Assembly: GCA_018334795.1 (NCBI GenBank)
Contig: JAGXLH010000015.1
Span: 1 to 24,225 of the forward strand
Source: Thermoplasmatota archaeon
GTDB taxonomy: Archaea > Thermoplasmatota > E2 > DHVEG-1
Length of the DNA stretch: 24,225 bases
Direction: 5' to 3'
The notes beneath the pieces were generated by a model, which saw nothing but the letters and a program-made list of their open reading frames with translations, was not told the DNA's origin and did not search any database. Positions 14,695 to 22,694 of the stretch are shown here, piece by piece; position 1 is the first letter of the stretch; every line of letters begins with the position of its first letter. The position numbers and the translations under genes were made by a program.

Positions 14695-16467
14695 ATGCGT
14701 ATAGCAGTCTTACTTAGAGATCGATGTAAACCAAAAAACTGTTCTCATGAATGCATTAAGTTTTGTCCGAGAGTTCGAGCTGGCGATGAAACAATCATAA
14801 AAGGAGATGATGAAAAACCCATCATTTCTGAAGAACTCTGCGTTGGTTGCGGAATTTGTGTTCATAAATGCCCATTTGATGCAATTAAAATCATTGGACT
14901 TGCAGAAGAATTAGATACCGATCTCATCCATCAATTTGGAAGAAACGGTTTCAGGATTTTTCGTTTACCCATACCAAAAAAAGGAAAATGCATAGGTATT
15001 CTTGGACCAAACGGTATTGGTAAAACAACAGCGATAAAAATATTATCCGGACAACTCACTCCAAATTTAGGAGAAATTGATCAAGAATCAACATGGGATG
15101 CAATCGTTGATTATTATGCAGCAACTGAGTTGCAAAGTCATTTCAAACAAATCAAACAAGGAACACTTTCATCTGTCGTCAAACCACAATATGTTGATAA
15201 ATTACCGCGAGTAATGAATGGGAAAATTAGGGATTTGTTAAAAAAATCAGATACTTCAGATCAGTTTGATGACATTGTTGCTCAACTTGGCATTGAAGGT
15301 ATTTTGGATAAAGAGATCAGTGCTGGAACAATCTCTGGCGGAGAACTACAATTAATGTCTATTGCTGCAGCATTACTCAAAGATGTTGATCTCTACTTTT
15401 TCGATGAACCATCATCCTATCTAGATATTCATCAACGATTAAAAGTAGCCCGAATCATCAAGAAACTTTCTGAAACAAAAAAAGTAATGGTCATCGAACA
15501 TGATTTAGCGATTCTTGATTTTCTCGCTGATTCCGTGCATTTAATGTATGGTACTGAGGGAGGATATGGTGTAGTCACTCATCCTCGTGGTGTCCGTCAT
15601 GCAATCAATACCTATCTTTCAGGATATCTTAGTGAAGAAAACATTCGATTTGGAGAAAAAATAGAATTTTTCGATCACCCACCCAAAAAACGTCAAGAGC
15701 TATCCATTCTAATTTCCTATGGTGGATTGGAAAAAAGATTTGAAGAATTTTCTTTAACCATTGGAAGTGGCAATATCAGAAAAGGAGAAACCATTGGCAT
15801 TGTTGGTCCAAATGCAATTGGTAAAACTACATTTGTAAAAATGCTTGCTGGAGTAAGCAAACCAACAGAAGGTGAAATAGAAACCGATCTGAAAGTTAGT
15901 TACAAACCTCAATATATTTCTCCAGATTTTGAAGGAACCATTCGAGAATTTTTTGAACGAAATGCACAACTGTTATTTACTTCCCCCTTTTACCAAGCAG
16001 AATTATTCGAACCGTTCCGATTGAAATATTTACTGGATAAACAAATCAACACACTTTCTGGAGGAGAATTGCAACGTGTTGCGATTGCAAATTCTTTAGT
16101 TCAGAATGTTGACATGTATCTAGTCGATGAACCATCTGCATATCTAGATAGTGAGCAGCGGATGATTACCTCTAGGGCAATTCGTCGTATCGTTGAAAAA
16201 ACAGGAAAGTCTGCAATGATTGTAGACCATGATGTATATTTCATTGATATGATCAGTGATGCATTAGTGGTCTTTGATGGATCGCCGGGTAAAAAGGGTA
16301 TTGCTCAAGGTCCATATAGTCTTCATGAAGGAATGAATCGATTTTTGAAAAACGTGGATATAACATTTCGTAGAGATGAAGAAACACACCGTCCACGTGT
16401 AAACAAACCTGATTCATATATGGATAGAAATCAACGTAAAGATGGGGAGTATTATTACAGCCTTTAA
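14695..16467 (+). CDS. ABCE1/Rli1 ribosome-recycling ATPase
   Basis: Soluble twin-ATPase iron-sulfur protein that splits ribosomes after termination, together with aRF1/Pelota. The 590 residues have the standard order. An N-terminal ferredoxin-like domain carries eight Cys (11, 16, 20, 24, 49, 52, 55, 59) for two [4Fe-4S] clusters. The first ATPase domain has Walker A Gly-Pro-Asn-Gly-Ile-Gly-Lys-Thr-Thr (104-112), signature Ser-Gly-Gly-Glu-Leu-Gln and Walker B ending Phe-Asp-Glu-Pro. The second has Gly-Pro-Asn-Ala-Ile-Gly-Lys-Thr-Thr, Leu-Ser-Gly-Gly-Glu-Leu-Gln and Val-Asp-Glu-Pro. The tail Arg-Pro-Arg-Val-Asn-Lys and Tyr-Tyr-Tyr is also typical. All catalytic motifs are intact. It appears to be transcribed alone. 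Confidence 0.98.
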   Translation: MRIAVLLRDRCKPKNCSHECIKFCPRVRAGDETIIKGDDEKPIISEELCVGCGICVHKCPFDAIKIIGLAEELDTDLIHQFGRNGFRIFRLPIPKKGKCIGILGPNGIGKTTAIKILSGQLTPNLGEIDQESTWDAIVDYYAATELQSHFKQIKQGTLSSVVKPQYVDKLPRVMNGKIRDLLKKSDTSDQFDDIVAQLGIEGILDKEISAGTISGGELQLMSIAAALLKDVDLYFFDEPSSYLDIHQRLKVARIIKKLSETKKVMVIEHDLAILDFLADSVHLMYGTEGGYGVVTHPRGVRHAINTYLSGYLSEENIRFGEKIEFFDHPPKKRQELSILISYGGLEKRFEEFSLTIGSGNIRKGETIGIVGPNAIGKTTFVKMLAGVSKPTEGEIETDLKVSYKPQYISPDFEGTIREFFERNAQLLFTSPFYQAELFEPFRLKYLLDKQINTLSGGELQRVAIANSLVQNVDMYLVDEPSAYLDSEQRMITSRAIRRIVEKTGKSAMIVDHDVYFIDMISDALVVFDGSPGKKGIAQGPYSLHEGMNRFLKNVDITFRRDEETHRPRVNKPDSYMDRNQRKDGEYYYSL

Positions 16468-16644
16468 TTAGAAAAATAGCCTTTATCCCATATTAATAAA
16501 TCTTTTACTTGAATTTATCCTCCTCATTCATGCGTTAACTGAAAACACATCAGATTTCCGAATAGTTGAACTTACCATACGAATGAAATACCCGCACACA
16601 GCATAAAAGATCACAACCAAAAAAAGAACTGATAAAACATATGA

Positions 16645-17877
16645 TCATTTCTTGTTTGAACGTACGATTTCTCCTTTTTTAATCACAGTGGAAACATGAT
16701 TAATACCAAAATGATAGGGAATCATCTGATAGTTTGAAACATCAAGAAGAAGAACGTCAGCTTGTTTTCCCACATCTAAACTTCCAATCCACTCCTGTTG
16801 ATCAATTGCACAGGCAGCATTAAAGGTGGATGCAGTAAGAGCTTCAGCAGGAGTCAACTTCATATTAAAACATCCAAGTTGCATCATAAACTGCATATTT
16901 TCCACATAACAATTCGGATTTAAATCAGTAGCAAGAGCAATCGGAACGCCTTTATCAATCATTTTTCTAGCTGGAGCATATTCGTTCATCATCAATGAAA
17001 ACGGTGTTCCTGGGAGCATCACTCCAATAACATTTTTTTCAGCCATTTTTCTCATACTTTCTTCATTTGTTTTCAATAAATGCTCAGCACTAATCGCACC
17101 AATCTCAGCAGCAAGCAATCCACCGTTAGTATCAATAAGTTCATCAGCATGAATCTTTGGAACAAGCCCTGCTTTTTTCCCAGCTTCTAAAATACGCCGG
17201 GATTGATCAATCGTAAAAAAACCTTGTTCGCAAAACACATCACAAAACTTTGCATGTGTTTTGGCCATTGGAATCATTTCATTAATTACTAAATCAACAT
17301 AATCCTCATCATTCATCTCTTTCGGGATGGAATGAGCTCCTAAAAACGTGGAAATAATATCAACTTTATGATCCTTATTTAACTTATTTTGAACATCTAA
17401 AATTCTTTTTTCCGATTCAAAATTAAGACCATATCCACTCTTAGCCTCACAGGTCGTTGTTCCATATGAAAGCATAGTATCAAGGCGTTTGTTGCCTTGC
17501 TGATACAAAGAGTTAAAACTAGCATCTCTAGTATGGGTTACGGTGTAATCAATACCACCACCTTTCCTTTTGATATCCATATACGTTAATCCATGGAGTT
17601 TCCAATCAAGTTCAAATTCTCTAGTTCCACCAAAAACAAGATGAGTATGAGGATCTACAAAACCCGGAATAACAATTTTCCCTGAAGCATCTATTATTTT
17701 TTTGGCATCATAGTTTAAATCACTGCCAACATCAACGATTTTTCCATCATCAATTGCTAGCATCCCTTGTTTAATGATACCTAACTCATTCATTTCCTCT
17801 TTTTTTCTAGCATGATTCGTACCTTGTAACGTAATTAATTCTTCAGCATTTTTTATCAGTAAATCTATTGATCTCAT
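16645..17877 (-). CDS. hutI: Imidazolonepropionase
   Basis: Amidohydrolase that opens 4-imidazolone-5-propionate to N-formimino-L-glutamate, the third step of histidine degradation. Metal-site and family motifs are present: Asp-Pro-His-Thr-His (His at 77 and 79 counted from the chosen start), Phe-Leu-Gly-Ala-His-Ser-Ile-Pro, Lys-Ile-His-Ala-Asp-Glu, Ser-Ala-Glu-His-Leu and Ala-Thr-Asp-Leu-Asn-Pro. The length (about 410) is normal. I chose ATG 17877 over TTG 17886 because the N terminus then fits the family; the ribosome site is weak. It is divergent from ftcD, whose product uses formiminoglutamate, with 59 bases between starts. Histidine ammonia-lyase and urocanase, needed upstream, are not in this window. 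Confidence 0.96.
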   Translation of the reverse strand: MRSIDLLIKNAEELITLQGTNHARKKEEMNELGIIKQGMLAIDDGKIVDVGSDLNYDAKKIIDASGKIVIPGFVDPHTHLVFGGTREFELDWKLHGLTYMDIKRKGGGIDYTVTHTRDASFNSLYQQGNKRLDTMLSYGTTTCEAKSGYGLNFESEKRILDVQNKLNKDHKVDIISTFLGAHSIPKEMNDEDYVDLVINEMIPMAKTHAKFCDVFCEQGFFTIDQSRRILEAGKKAGLVPKIHADELIDTNGGLLAAEIGAISAEHLLKTNEESMRKMAEKNVIGVMLPGTPFSLMMNEYAPARKMIDKGVPIALATDLNPNCYVENMQFMMQLGCFNMKLTPAEALTASTFNAACAIDQQEWIGSLDVGKQADVLLLDVSNYQMIPYHFGINHVSTVIKKGEIVRSNKK

Positions 17878-17907
17878 GGTTAACAATCCAAATGGTTAAA
17901 AGACAAT

Positions 17908-17919
17908 CCTTAATTAAGG
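17908..17919. promoter_or_regulatory. Palindromic element between hutI and ftcD, possible shared TATA/operator
   Basis: CCTTAATTAAGG is a perfect 12-base palindrome in the 59-base space between the divergent starts. Its AT core lies about 23 bases before the ftcD start and about 36 bases before the hutI start, which are plausible TATA distances in both directions. A two-way TATA box or a regulator site controlling both histidine genes would fit equally. Confidence 0.45.
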
Positions 17920-17936
17920 GTTTACGGTGATTTATT

Positions 17937-19598
17937 TTGGATCAAATAGTTGAATGTGTCCCAAATTTTAGTGAAGGTAAAGATAAAGCAATTATTAATG
18001 CAATTACAGCAGCTGCTCAATCAGTTAAAGGAGTAAAAGTGCTAAATGTAGACCCAGGTGAAGATTTTAACCGAACCGTGTACACTTTTGTTGGTTCTCC
18101 TGAAAACGTATTAGAAGCTGCATTTCAAGCCACTAAAGTAGGTATTGCTCTCATTGACATGCGCCATCATAAAGGAGAACATGCTCGTATGGGCGCTCTT
18201 GATGTGATGCCATTCATTCCAATAAAAGGAGTTACAGATGATGATTGTGTCGAATTGTCAAAAAAATTTGGCAAAAGAATGGCTGAAGAACTTCATATCC
18301 CCGTCTTCTTATATGCAAAATCAGCATCGAAACCAGAACGAGTGAAACTGCCTAGTATTCGAAAAGGTGAATATGAAGCACTTGAAGAAAAATTCAAAGA
18401 TCCTTCATTTAAACCAGATTTTGGAAAAGCTGAATTTGTCCCAAAAAGTGGAGCAACAGCAACAGGTTGCCGAGATATCCTGATTGCATATAACATTAAT
18501 CTGAACACCAGCGATAAAAGCATTGCATCAAAAATCGCAGGAGTTATCCGAACCAGTGGCCGAGTAAAAAAAGACAAAGAGGGAAATAAAATCATTGGTT
18601 CCAATGGAAAAGCTGAACGAATACCAGGTAAATTCAAAGGTGTGCAAGCTGGTGGAATGATGTATGATGAAAACACTGCTCAGGTCTCTATGAACCTTTT
18701 GAATTACAAAGAGGTTAACATGCATGATGTATATGAAACGGTAAAAGCAGAAGCAAAAAAATATGATGTACATGTGACTGGGAGTGAAATTGTTGGATTA
18801 GTCCCAAAAGAATCATTAGTACTCGCAGGAAGGTTTTATGCAAAACAAAATAACAAAAATATTTCAGATGAGGACGATCTGGTTTCCCTTGCCATTCAAC
18901 ATCTTTGTCTTTCTGATCTTTACGAGTTCAAACCCAATGAAAAAGTCATCGAATATATGATTGAAGAACAAGGACCACTTGCGTCATCACCGATTTCCTC
19001 GTTTTTATCTGAACTAGGTTCCTCCTCTCCAGCTCCTGGCGGTGGAAGTGTTGCTGCATTATCGGGATCTCTTGCTGCAGCACTTGATTCAATGGTTTGT
19101 CAACTTACCATTGGAAAGAAAAACTATGAAAACGTTCAAGATGATATTTCTAAGTTAAGTCATCAAGTAAAAAAATTGCAGAAACGATTAACCGCACTTA
19201 TTGATGAGGATACAAATGCGTTTAATGATGTAATGGCTTCTTTTAAAATGCCAAAGGAAACTGAGGAGCAAAAAAAGAAACGATCTCAAGCGATTCAAAA
19301 AGGATATAAAAAAGCAGCGGAAATCCCATTAAAAACAGCGCAAACCGCTAAAGAAGTGTTGCATCTTTCCATTGATATCGCAAAAAAAGGAAATACGAAT
19401 TCAATCACTGATGCTGGAGTAGCTGCATTACTTGGCTATGCTGCGGTTCATGCAGCGGTTCTTAACGTAGAAATCAATCTTAGCTCGATTAAAGATACGG
19501 ATTTTGTAGAAAACATAAGTGATGAATTAAAAACGCTTCGTAATGAATCTGAAAAAGAAAAGAAGATGGTTGAAGATATCGTTGCAAAGAAAATGTAA
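17937..19598 (+). CDS. ftcD: Bifunctional glutamate formimidoyltransferase / formimidoyl-THF cyclodeaminase
   Basis: Moves the formimino group from formiminoglutamate to tetrahydrofolate, then releases ammonia to give 5,10-methenyl-THF. Transferase region: Glu-Cys-Val-Pro-Asn-Phe-Ser-Glu-Gly at the start, and Lys-Gly-Glu-His-Ala-Arg-Met-Gly-Ala-Leu-Asp carrying His82, the same number as the catalytic His of the pig enzyme. The cyclodeaminase region (about 350-553) opens with Ser-Pro-Ala-Pro-Gly-Gly-Gly-Ser-Val-Ala-Ala. The full fused layout and many segments match animal FTCD as I recall it, with a short lysine-rich insert around 210-225. The start is TTG 17937: an in-frame stop lies at 17928-17930, GGTGAT is 5 bases upstream, and no ATG is available. 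Divergent from hutI and followed by fhs. Confidence 0.96.
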   Translation: MDQIVECVPNFSEGKDKAIINAITAAAQSVKGVKVLNVDPGEDFNRTVYTFVGSPENVLEAAFQATKVGIALIDMRHHKGEHARMGALDVMPFIPIKGVTDDDCVELSKKFGKRMAEELHIPVFLYAKSASKPERVKLPSIRKGEYEALEEKFKDPSFKPDFGKAEFVPKSGATATGCRDILIAYNINLNTSDKSIASKIAGVIRTSGRVKKDKEGNKIIGSNGKAERIPGKFKGVQAGGMMYDENTAQVSMNLLNYKEVNMHDVYETVKAEAKKYDVHVTGSEIVGLVPKESLVLAGRFYAKQNNKNISDEDDLVSLAIQHLCLSDLYEFKPNEKVIEYMIEEQGPLASSPISSFLSELGSSSPAPGGGSVAALSGSLAAALDSMVCQLTIGKKNYENVQDDISKLSHQVKKLQKRLTALIDEDTNAFNDVMASFKMPKETEEQKKKRSQAIQKGYKKAAEIPLKTAQTAKEVLHLSIDIAKKGNTNSITDAGVAALLGYAAVHAAVLNVEINLSSIKDTDFVENISDELKTLRNESEKEKKMVEDIVAKKM

Positions 19599-19621
19599 AA
19601 CCATTTTCGATGTGAGAAAAC

Positions 19622-19628
19622 TTTAAAC
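19622..19628 (+). promoter_or_regulatory. Candidate TATA box of fhs
   Basis: TTTAAAC preceded by purine-rich GAGAAAAC. It lies about 33 bases before the ATG at 19658, which has no Shine-Dalgarno sequence, so a leaderless or nearly leaderless transcript is likely even though ftcD lies just upstream. Confidence 0.4.
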
Positions 19629-19657
19629 AATCCTTTTCTCTCTTAACATTGACCAGT

Positions 19658-21307
19658 ATGAAATCAGATATTGAAATCGCTAAGAATGCGCTATTACAGG
19701 ATATTTTTCCAATTGCTGAAAAAGCAGGATTAAATAAGGAAGAAATTACGCCTTGTGGAGATTACAAAGGAAAAGTTTCCCTTTCTGCTTGGTCTCGATT
19801 AAAGTCTGAGTCTGATGGGAAACTTATTCTTGTTACTACCATGAATCCCACTCCAGAAGGAGAAGGAAAAACAACAGTGACCATTGGTCTTGCACAAGCG
19901 TTAGCAAAACTTGGGAAAAAAACCATGCTTGGTATTCGCGAGCCGTCTCTTGGACCAATTATGGGAATGAAAGGTGGTGCAACTGGTGGCGGATATGCTC
20001 AAGTTGTCCCTATGGAAGATATCAATCTTCATTTCACTGGCGACATGCATGCGATAACAAGTGCCCATAATCTTTTAGCTAGTTTACTGGATAATCATTT
20101 ACATCATGGTGATGCATTTCATATCGATCAACGTTATATTGTATGGCCTCGGGTGTTAGATATTAGTGATCGTGCCCTTAGAAATGTGGTTGTTGGTTTA
20201 GGTGGTCCTAAACATGGAGTTCCTCACGAAAATTCATTTGCGATAACTCCAGCTTCAGAGATCATGGCCATTCTTTGTTTAGCAAAAGACATTCATGATT
20301 TAAAACAACGAATTTCTCGTATTATCGTTGCTTATACGTACGATGATAAACCGATTTATGCTAAAGACTTAAAGGCTGTTGGTGCAATGAGTGCATTGTT
20401 AAAAGATGCGATGAAACCAAATCTTGTGCAAACACTTGAAGGAGTTCCTGCTTTTGTCCATGGTGGACCGTTTGCTAATATTGCTCATGGAACAAGTAGT
20501 TTGATTTCAACGAAAATGGGTTTAAAACTATCTGATTATTTTGTTACTGAAGCTGGTTTTGGATCGGAACTTGGTGCTGAAAAATTTTTTGATATAGTAT
20601 GCCGTACAGGAGATCTTCATCCAGATGGAGTGGTTCTTCTTGCTAGTATCAGAGCGTTGAAACGTAATGGGAAAGGATCAGATAGTACGGCTGTGAAAAA
20701 GGGTCTTTTAAATCTTGAAAAACATTTAGAAAACATTCAATTATTTGGTGTTCCTGTAATCATTGGATTGAATCATTTCATTGATGATACTCAAGAAGAA
20801 ATTGAAATCGTGGAATCATTCTGTCAACAAAAAAATGTTCCCTTTGCAGTAGTAGATGTTTGGAGTGACGGAGGTGAAGGAGGGATTGAACTTGCAGGAA
20901 AAATTGTTTCACTGATGCAACAAAAACCATCTCAATTTAAACCATTATATGACCTTGATTTATCAGTTAAAGAAAAAATCGACGTAATCGCTAGAAAAAT
21001 ATATGGAGCAAATCGAGTAGTATATGGTGTTGAGGCCGAACAAGACCTCAGATTATGTGAACGACATGGATTAGGAAATCTTCCGATTTGTGTTGCAAAG
21101 ACCCAATATAGCCTTTCAGATGATTCAAATCTTCTTGGAAGGCCCAAAGATTTTAAGATAACCGTTCGAAATATTCGTTTTTCAGCTGGAGCTGGTTTTT
21201 TAGTGCCAATGACTGGAAAGATCACTACTATGCCAGGTCTTCCAGAAAAACCAATGTCAGATTTCATCAATCTTGATGACCATGGAAATATTCATGGTTT
21301 GTATTAA
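19658..21307 (+). CDS. fhs: Formate-tetrahydrofolate ligase
   Basis: Interconverts formate + ATP + THF and 10-formyl-THF + ADP + phosphate. About 549 residues, normal for the family. Visible motifs: Lys-Ser-Asp-Ile-Glu-Ile-Ala at the N terminus, the nucleotide loop Thr-Pro-x-Gly-Glu-Gly-Lys-Thr-Thr (near 65-73), Gly-Gly-Ala-Thr-Gly-Gly-Gly, His-Gly-Gly-Pro-Phe-Ala-Asn-Ile-Ala-His-Gly, Thr-Glu-Ala-Gly-Phe-Gly-Ser-Glu-Leu-Gly, and a C-terminal Met-Thr-Gly-Lys-Ile-x-Thr-Met-Pro-Gly-Leu-Pro. An upstream in-frame TTG at 19649 exists, but the family begins at this Met. Next to hutI/ftcD, the enzyme probably runs towards formate, making ATP from the histidine-derived one-carbon unit; this direction is inferred. 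It may have its own promoter. Confidence 0.97.
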   Translation: MKSDIEIAKNALLQDIFPIAEKAGLNKEEITPCGDYKGKVSLSAWSRLKSESDGKLILVTTMNPTPEGEGKTTVTIGLAQALAKLGKKTMLGIREPSLGPIMGMKGGATGGGYAQVVPMEDINLHFTGDMHAITSAHNLLASLLDNHLHHGDAFHIDQRYIVWPRVLDISDRALRNVVVGLGGPKHGVPHENSFAITPASEIMAILCLAKDIHDLKQRISRIIVAYTYDDKPIYAKDLKAVGAMSALLKDAMKPNLVQTLEGVPAFVHGGPFANIAHGTSSLISTKMGLKLSDYFVTEAGFGSELGAEKFFDIVCRTGDLHPDGVVLLASIRALKRNGKGSDSTAVKKGLLNLEKHLENIQLFGVPVIIGLNHFIDDTQEEIEIVESFCQQKNVPFAVVDVWSDGGEGGIELAGKIVSLMQQKPSQFKPLYDLDLSVKEKIDVIARKIYGANRVVYGVEAEQDLRLCERHGLGNLPICVAKTQYSLSDDSNLLGRPKDFKITVRNIRFSAGAGFLVPMTGKITTMPGLPEKPMSDFINLDDHGNIHGLY

Positions 21308-21344
21308 ATAAGAATTCGTTAAGAATTTAACAAAGAAGCATACA

Positions 21345-21353
21345 TTCATATAA
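21345..21353 (+). promoter_or_regulatory. Candidate TATA box of the RPA operon
   Basis: TTCATATAA. A start near 21374 would leave about 25 bases of leader that includes the G-rich ribosome site at 21383-21390. This supports the TTG at 21399 as start of RPA rather than the TTG at 21378. Confidence 0.4.
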
Positions 21354-21398
21354 CAAAAAACGCATTCAGCCTTGTAGTTGACTGTGGGGGTATATCTT

Positions 21399-22694
21399 TT
21401 GACCAATGAAAATCTAAATCAGCACGCACAAGACATTCTTTCCAGATTAGATGATCAAAAAAAGAAGGCGATTTCAGCTCAAGAAGTAGCTGAGGAACTA
21501 GAAAAATTTTTGGACTATGGTGTTCCAGTTAAACAAGCAAAACAAACATTGCTGAAGAAATTTGGAGTGAATACTTCTGTTCCACCGGGTTCAGTTGAAC
21601 GCACTCTTCTTGCTGATTTACAACCTAATACAAGAAATGTAAAACTTGTGGCTCAAGTAGTATCCATTAATCCAAAAGAAATCATGGTGAAAGGCCAACC
21701 GCGAACTATTTTTTCTGGTTTACTTCGTGATGAAAGTGGTACGTTACCATTCACTGCATGGGATAAACCTGCCATGAATGAAGGAGATATTGTTGAAATT
21801 GCGAATGCATACACTCGAGAGTGGCGAGGAAAAGTACAACTTAATTTTGGAAATCAAGTGATGATCGAACAAAAAGAAAAAGATGCATTACCTAAGGAAA
21901 CATTTGAACCTAAGAAGGTAACAATTAATGAAATCACTCCTCTTGTAGGAACCGTTGAAATGAGTGCAAAAGTATTATCAGTTGAAGAAAAGGAGATTAT
22001 GGTTGATGAGGATAAAAAAACAATGTTTACCGGAATTCTTGGTGATTCAACAGGTAAGATTCCATTCACTGCATGGGAAGATTTCAAACTTTCTAAAGAA
22101 TCAACAGTGCATATCAAAGGTGGATATGTGAAATCATTTCGAGGTATGCCACAGGTGAATCTTGATGAAAACGCAGAAGTAAAAAAACAAAAAAAACAGA
22201 TAAAAGAATCTGATATTCCCACCCGATCTCTACACTTATTTGAACTTAACAATAAGCAGGGAATGTATGATGTAAGTGTTTCTGGACGAGTGATCGAAAT
22301 TCAACAAGGTTCAGGCATCATTCTTCGTTGTCCAGAATGCAATCAAGTACTTCGTGAAGATGGTTGTAGAGTTCATGGAAAGGTAGATGGAATCCCAGAT
22401 TTGCGAATTAAATGTGTTGTGGATGATGGAACAGGTTCGGTAAAAACAATTATGAACAAGGATCAAGCCGAACGAGTCATCGGAAAAACTATGGATGAGT
22501 GCAAGCAGATGAATCCGGAAGAATTACATTCACTATTGAATGAATCGCTGTTCGCTCGGGTGGTGAGTATGAAAGGAAATTCATTACAAGATTTTTATGG
22601 ATCAACATTTTTAGCTGATACTATTGAAGTTGTTGATGAAGATGTGAAAAGTAAAGTTGATCATGTTCGAAGTTTACTGGAGGAATTGGAATGA
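21399..22694 (+). CDS. Replication protein A (single-stranded DNA-binding protein, OB-fold)
   Basis: Binds single-stranded DNA in replication and repair. A helical N-terminal region (about 1-65) precedes two clearly related OB folds, about 80-160 and 185-262, both ending a strand with Pro-Phe-Thr-Ala-Trp. A third OB fold (about 285-400) contains a CxxC-x8-CxxH zinc knuckle (Cys311, 314, 323, His326). This is the archaeal RPA layout. Both candidate starts are TTG. I prefer 21399 because GTGGGGGT lies about 8 bases before it and the TATA-like element fits; starting at 21378 would add seven residues. The stop overlaps the next gene by 4 bases, which suggests translational coupling. Confidence 0.9.
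   Translation: MTNENLNQHAQDILSRLDDQKKKAISAQEVAEELEKFLDYGVPVKQAKQTLLKKFGVNTSVPPGSVERTLLADLQPNTRNVKLVAQVVSINPKEIMVKGQPRTIFSGLLRDESGTLPFTAWDKPAMNEGDIVEIANAYTREWRGKVQLNFGNQVMIEQKEKDALPKETFEPKKVTINEITPLVGTVEMSAKVLSVEEKEIMVDEDKKTMFTGILGDSTGKIPFTAWEDFKLSKESTVHIKGGYVKSFRGMPQVNLDENAEVKKQKKQIKESDIPTRSLHLFELNNKQGMYDVSVSGRVIEIQQGSGIILRCPECNQVLREDGCRVHGKVDGIPDLRIKCVVDDGTGSVKTIMNKDQAERVIGKTMDECKQMNPEELHSLLNESLFARVVSMKGNSLQDFYGSTFLADTIEVVDEDVKSKVDHVRSLLEELE

Noticed and set aside
16530..16644. Hydrophobic stretch of about 36 codons directly after the hutI stop, in the same frame on the minus strand (reads like one membrane helix)
   Set aside because: It has no ATG, only internal TTG/GTG codons without a ribosome site. 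HutI is complete without it. It could be a tiny membrane peptide, but the sequence alone does not support it.
18293..18676. 127-codon open frame on the - strand inside ftcD
   Set aside because: It is antisense to a conserved enzyme region, and its composition is explained by the codons of ftcD.
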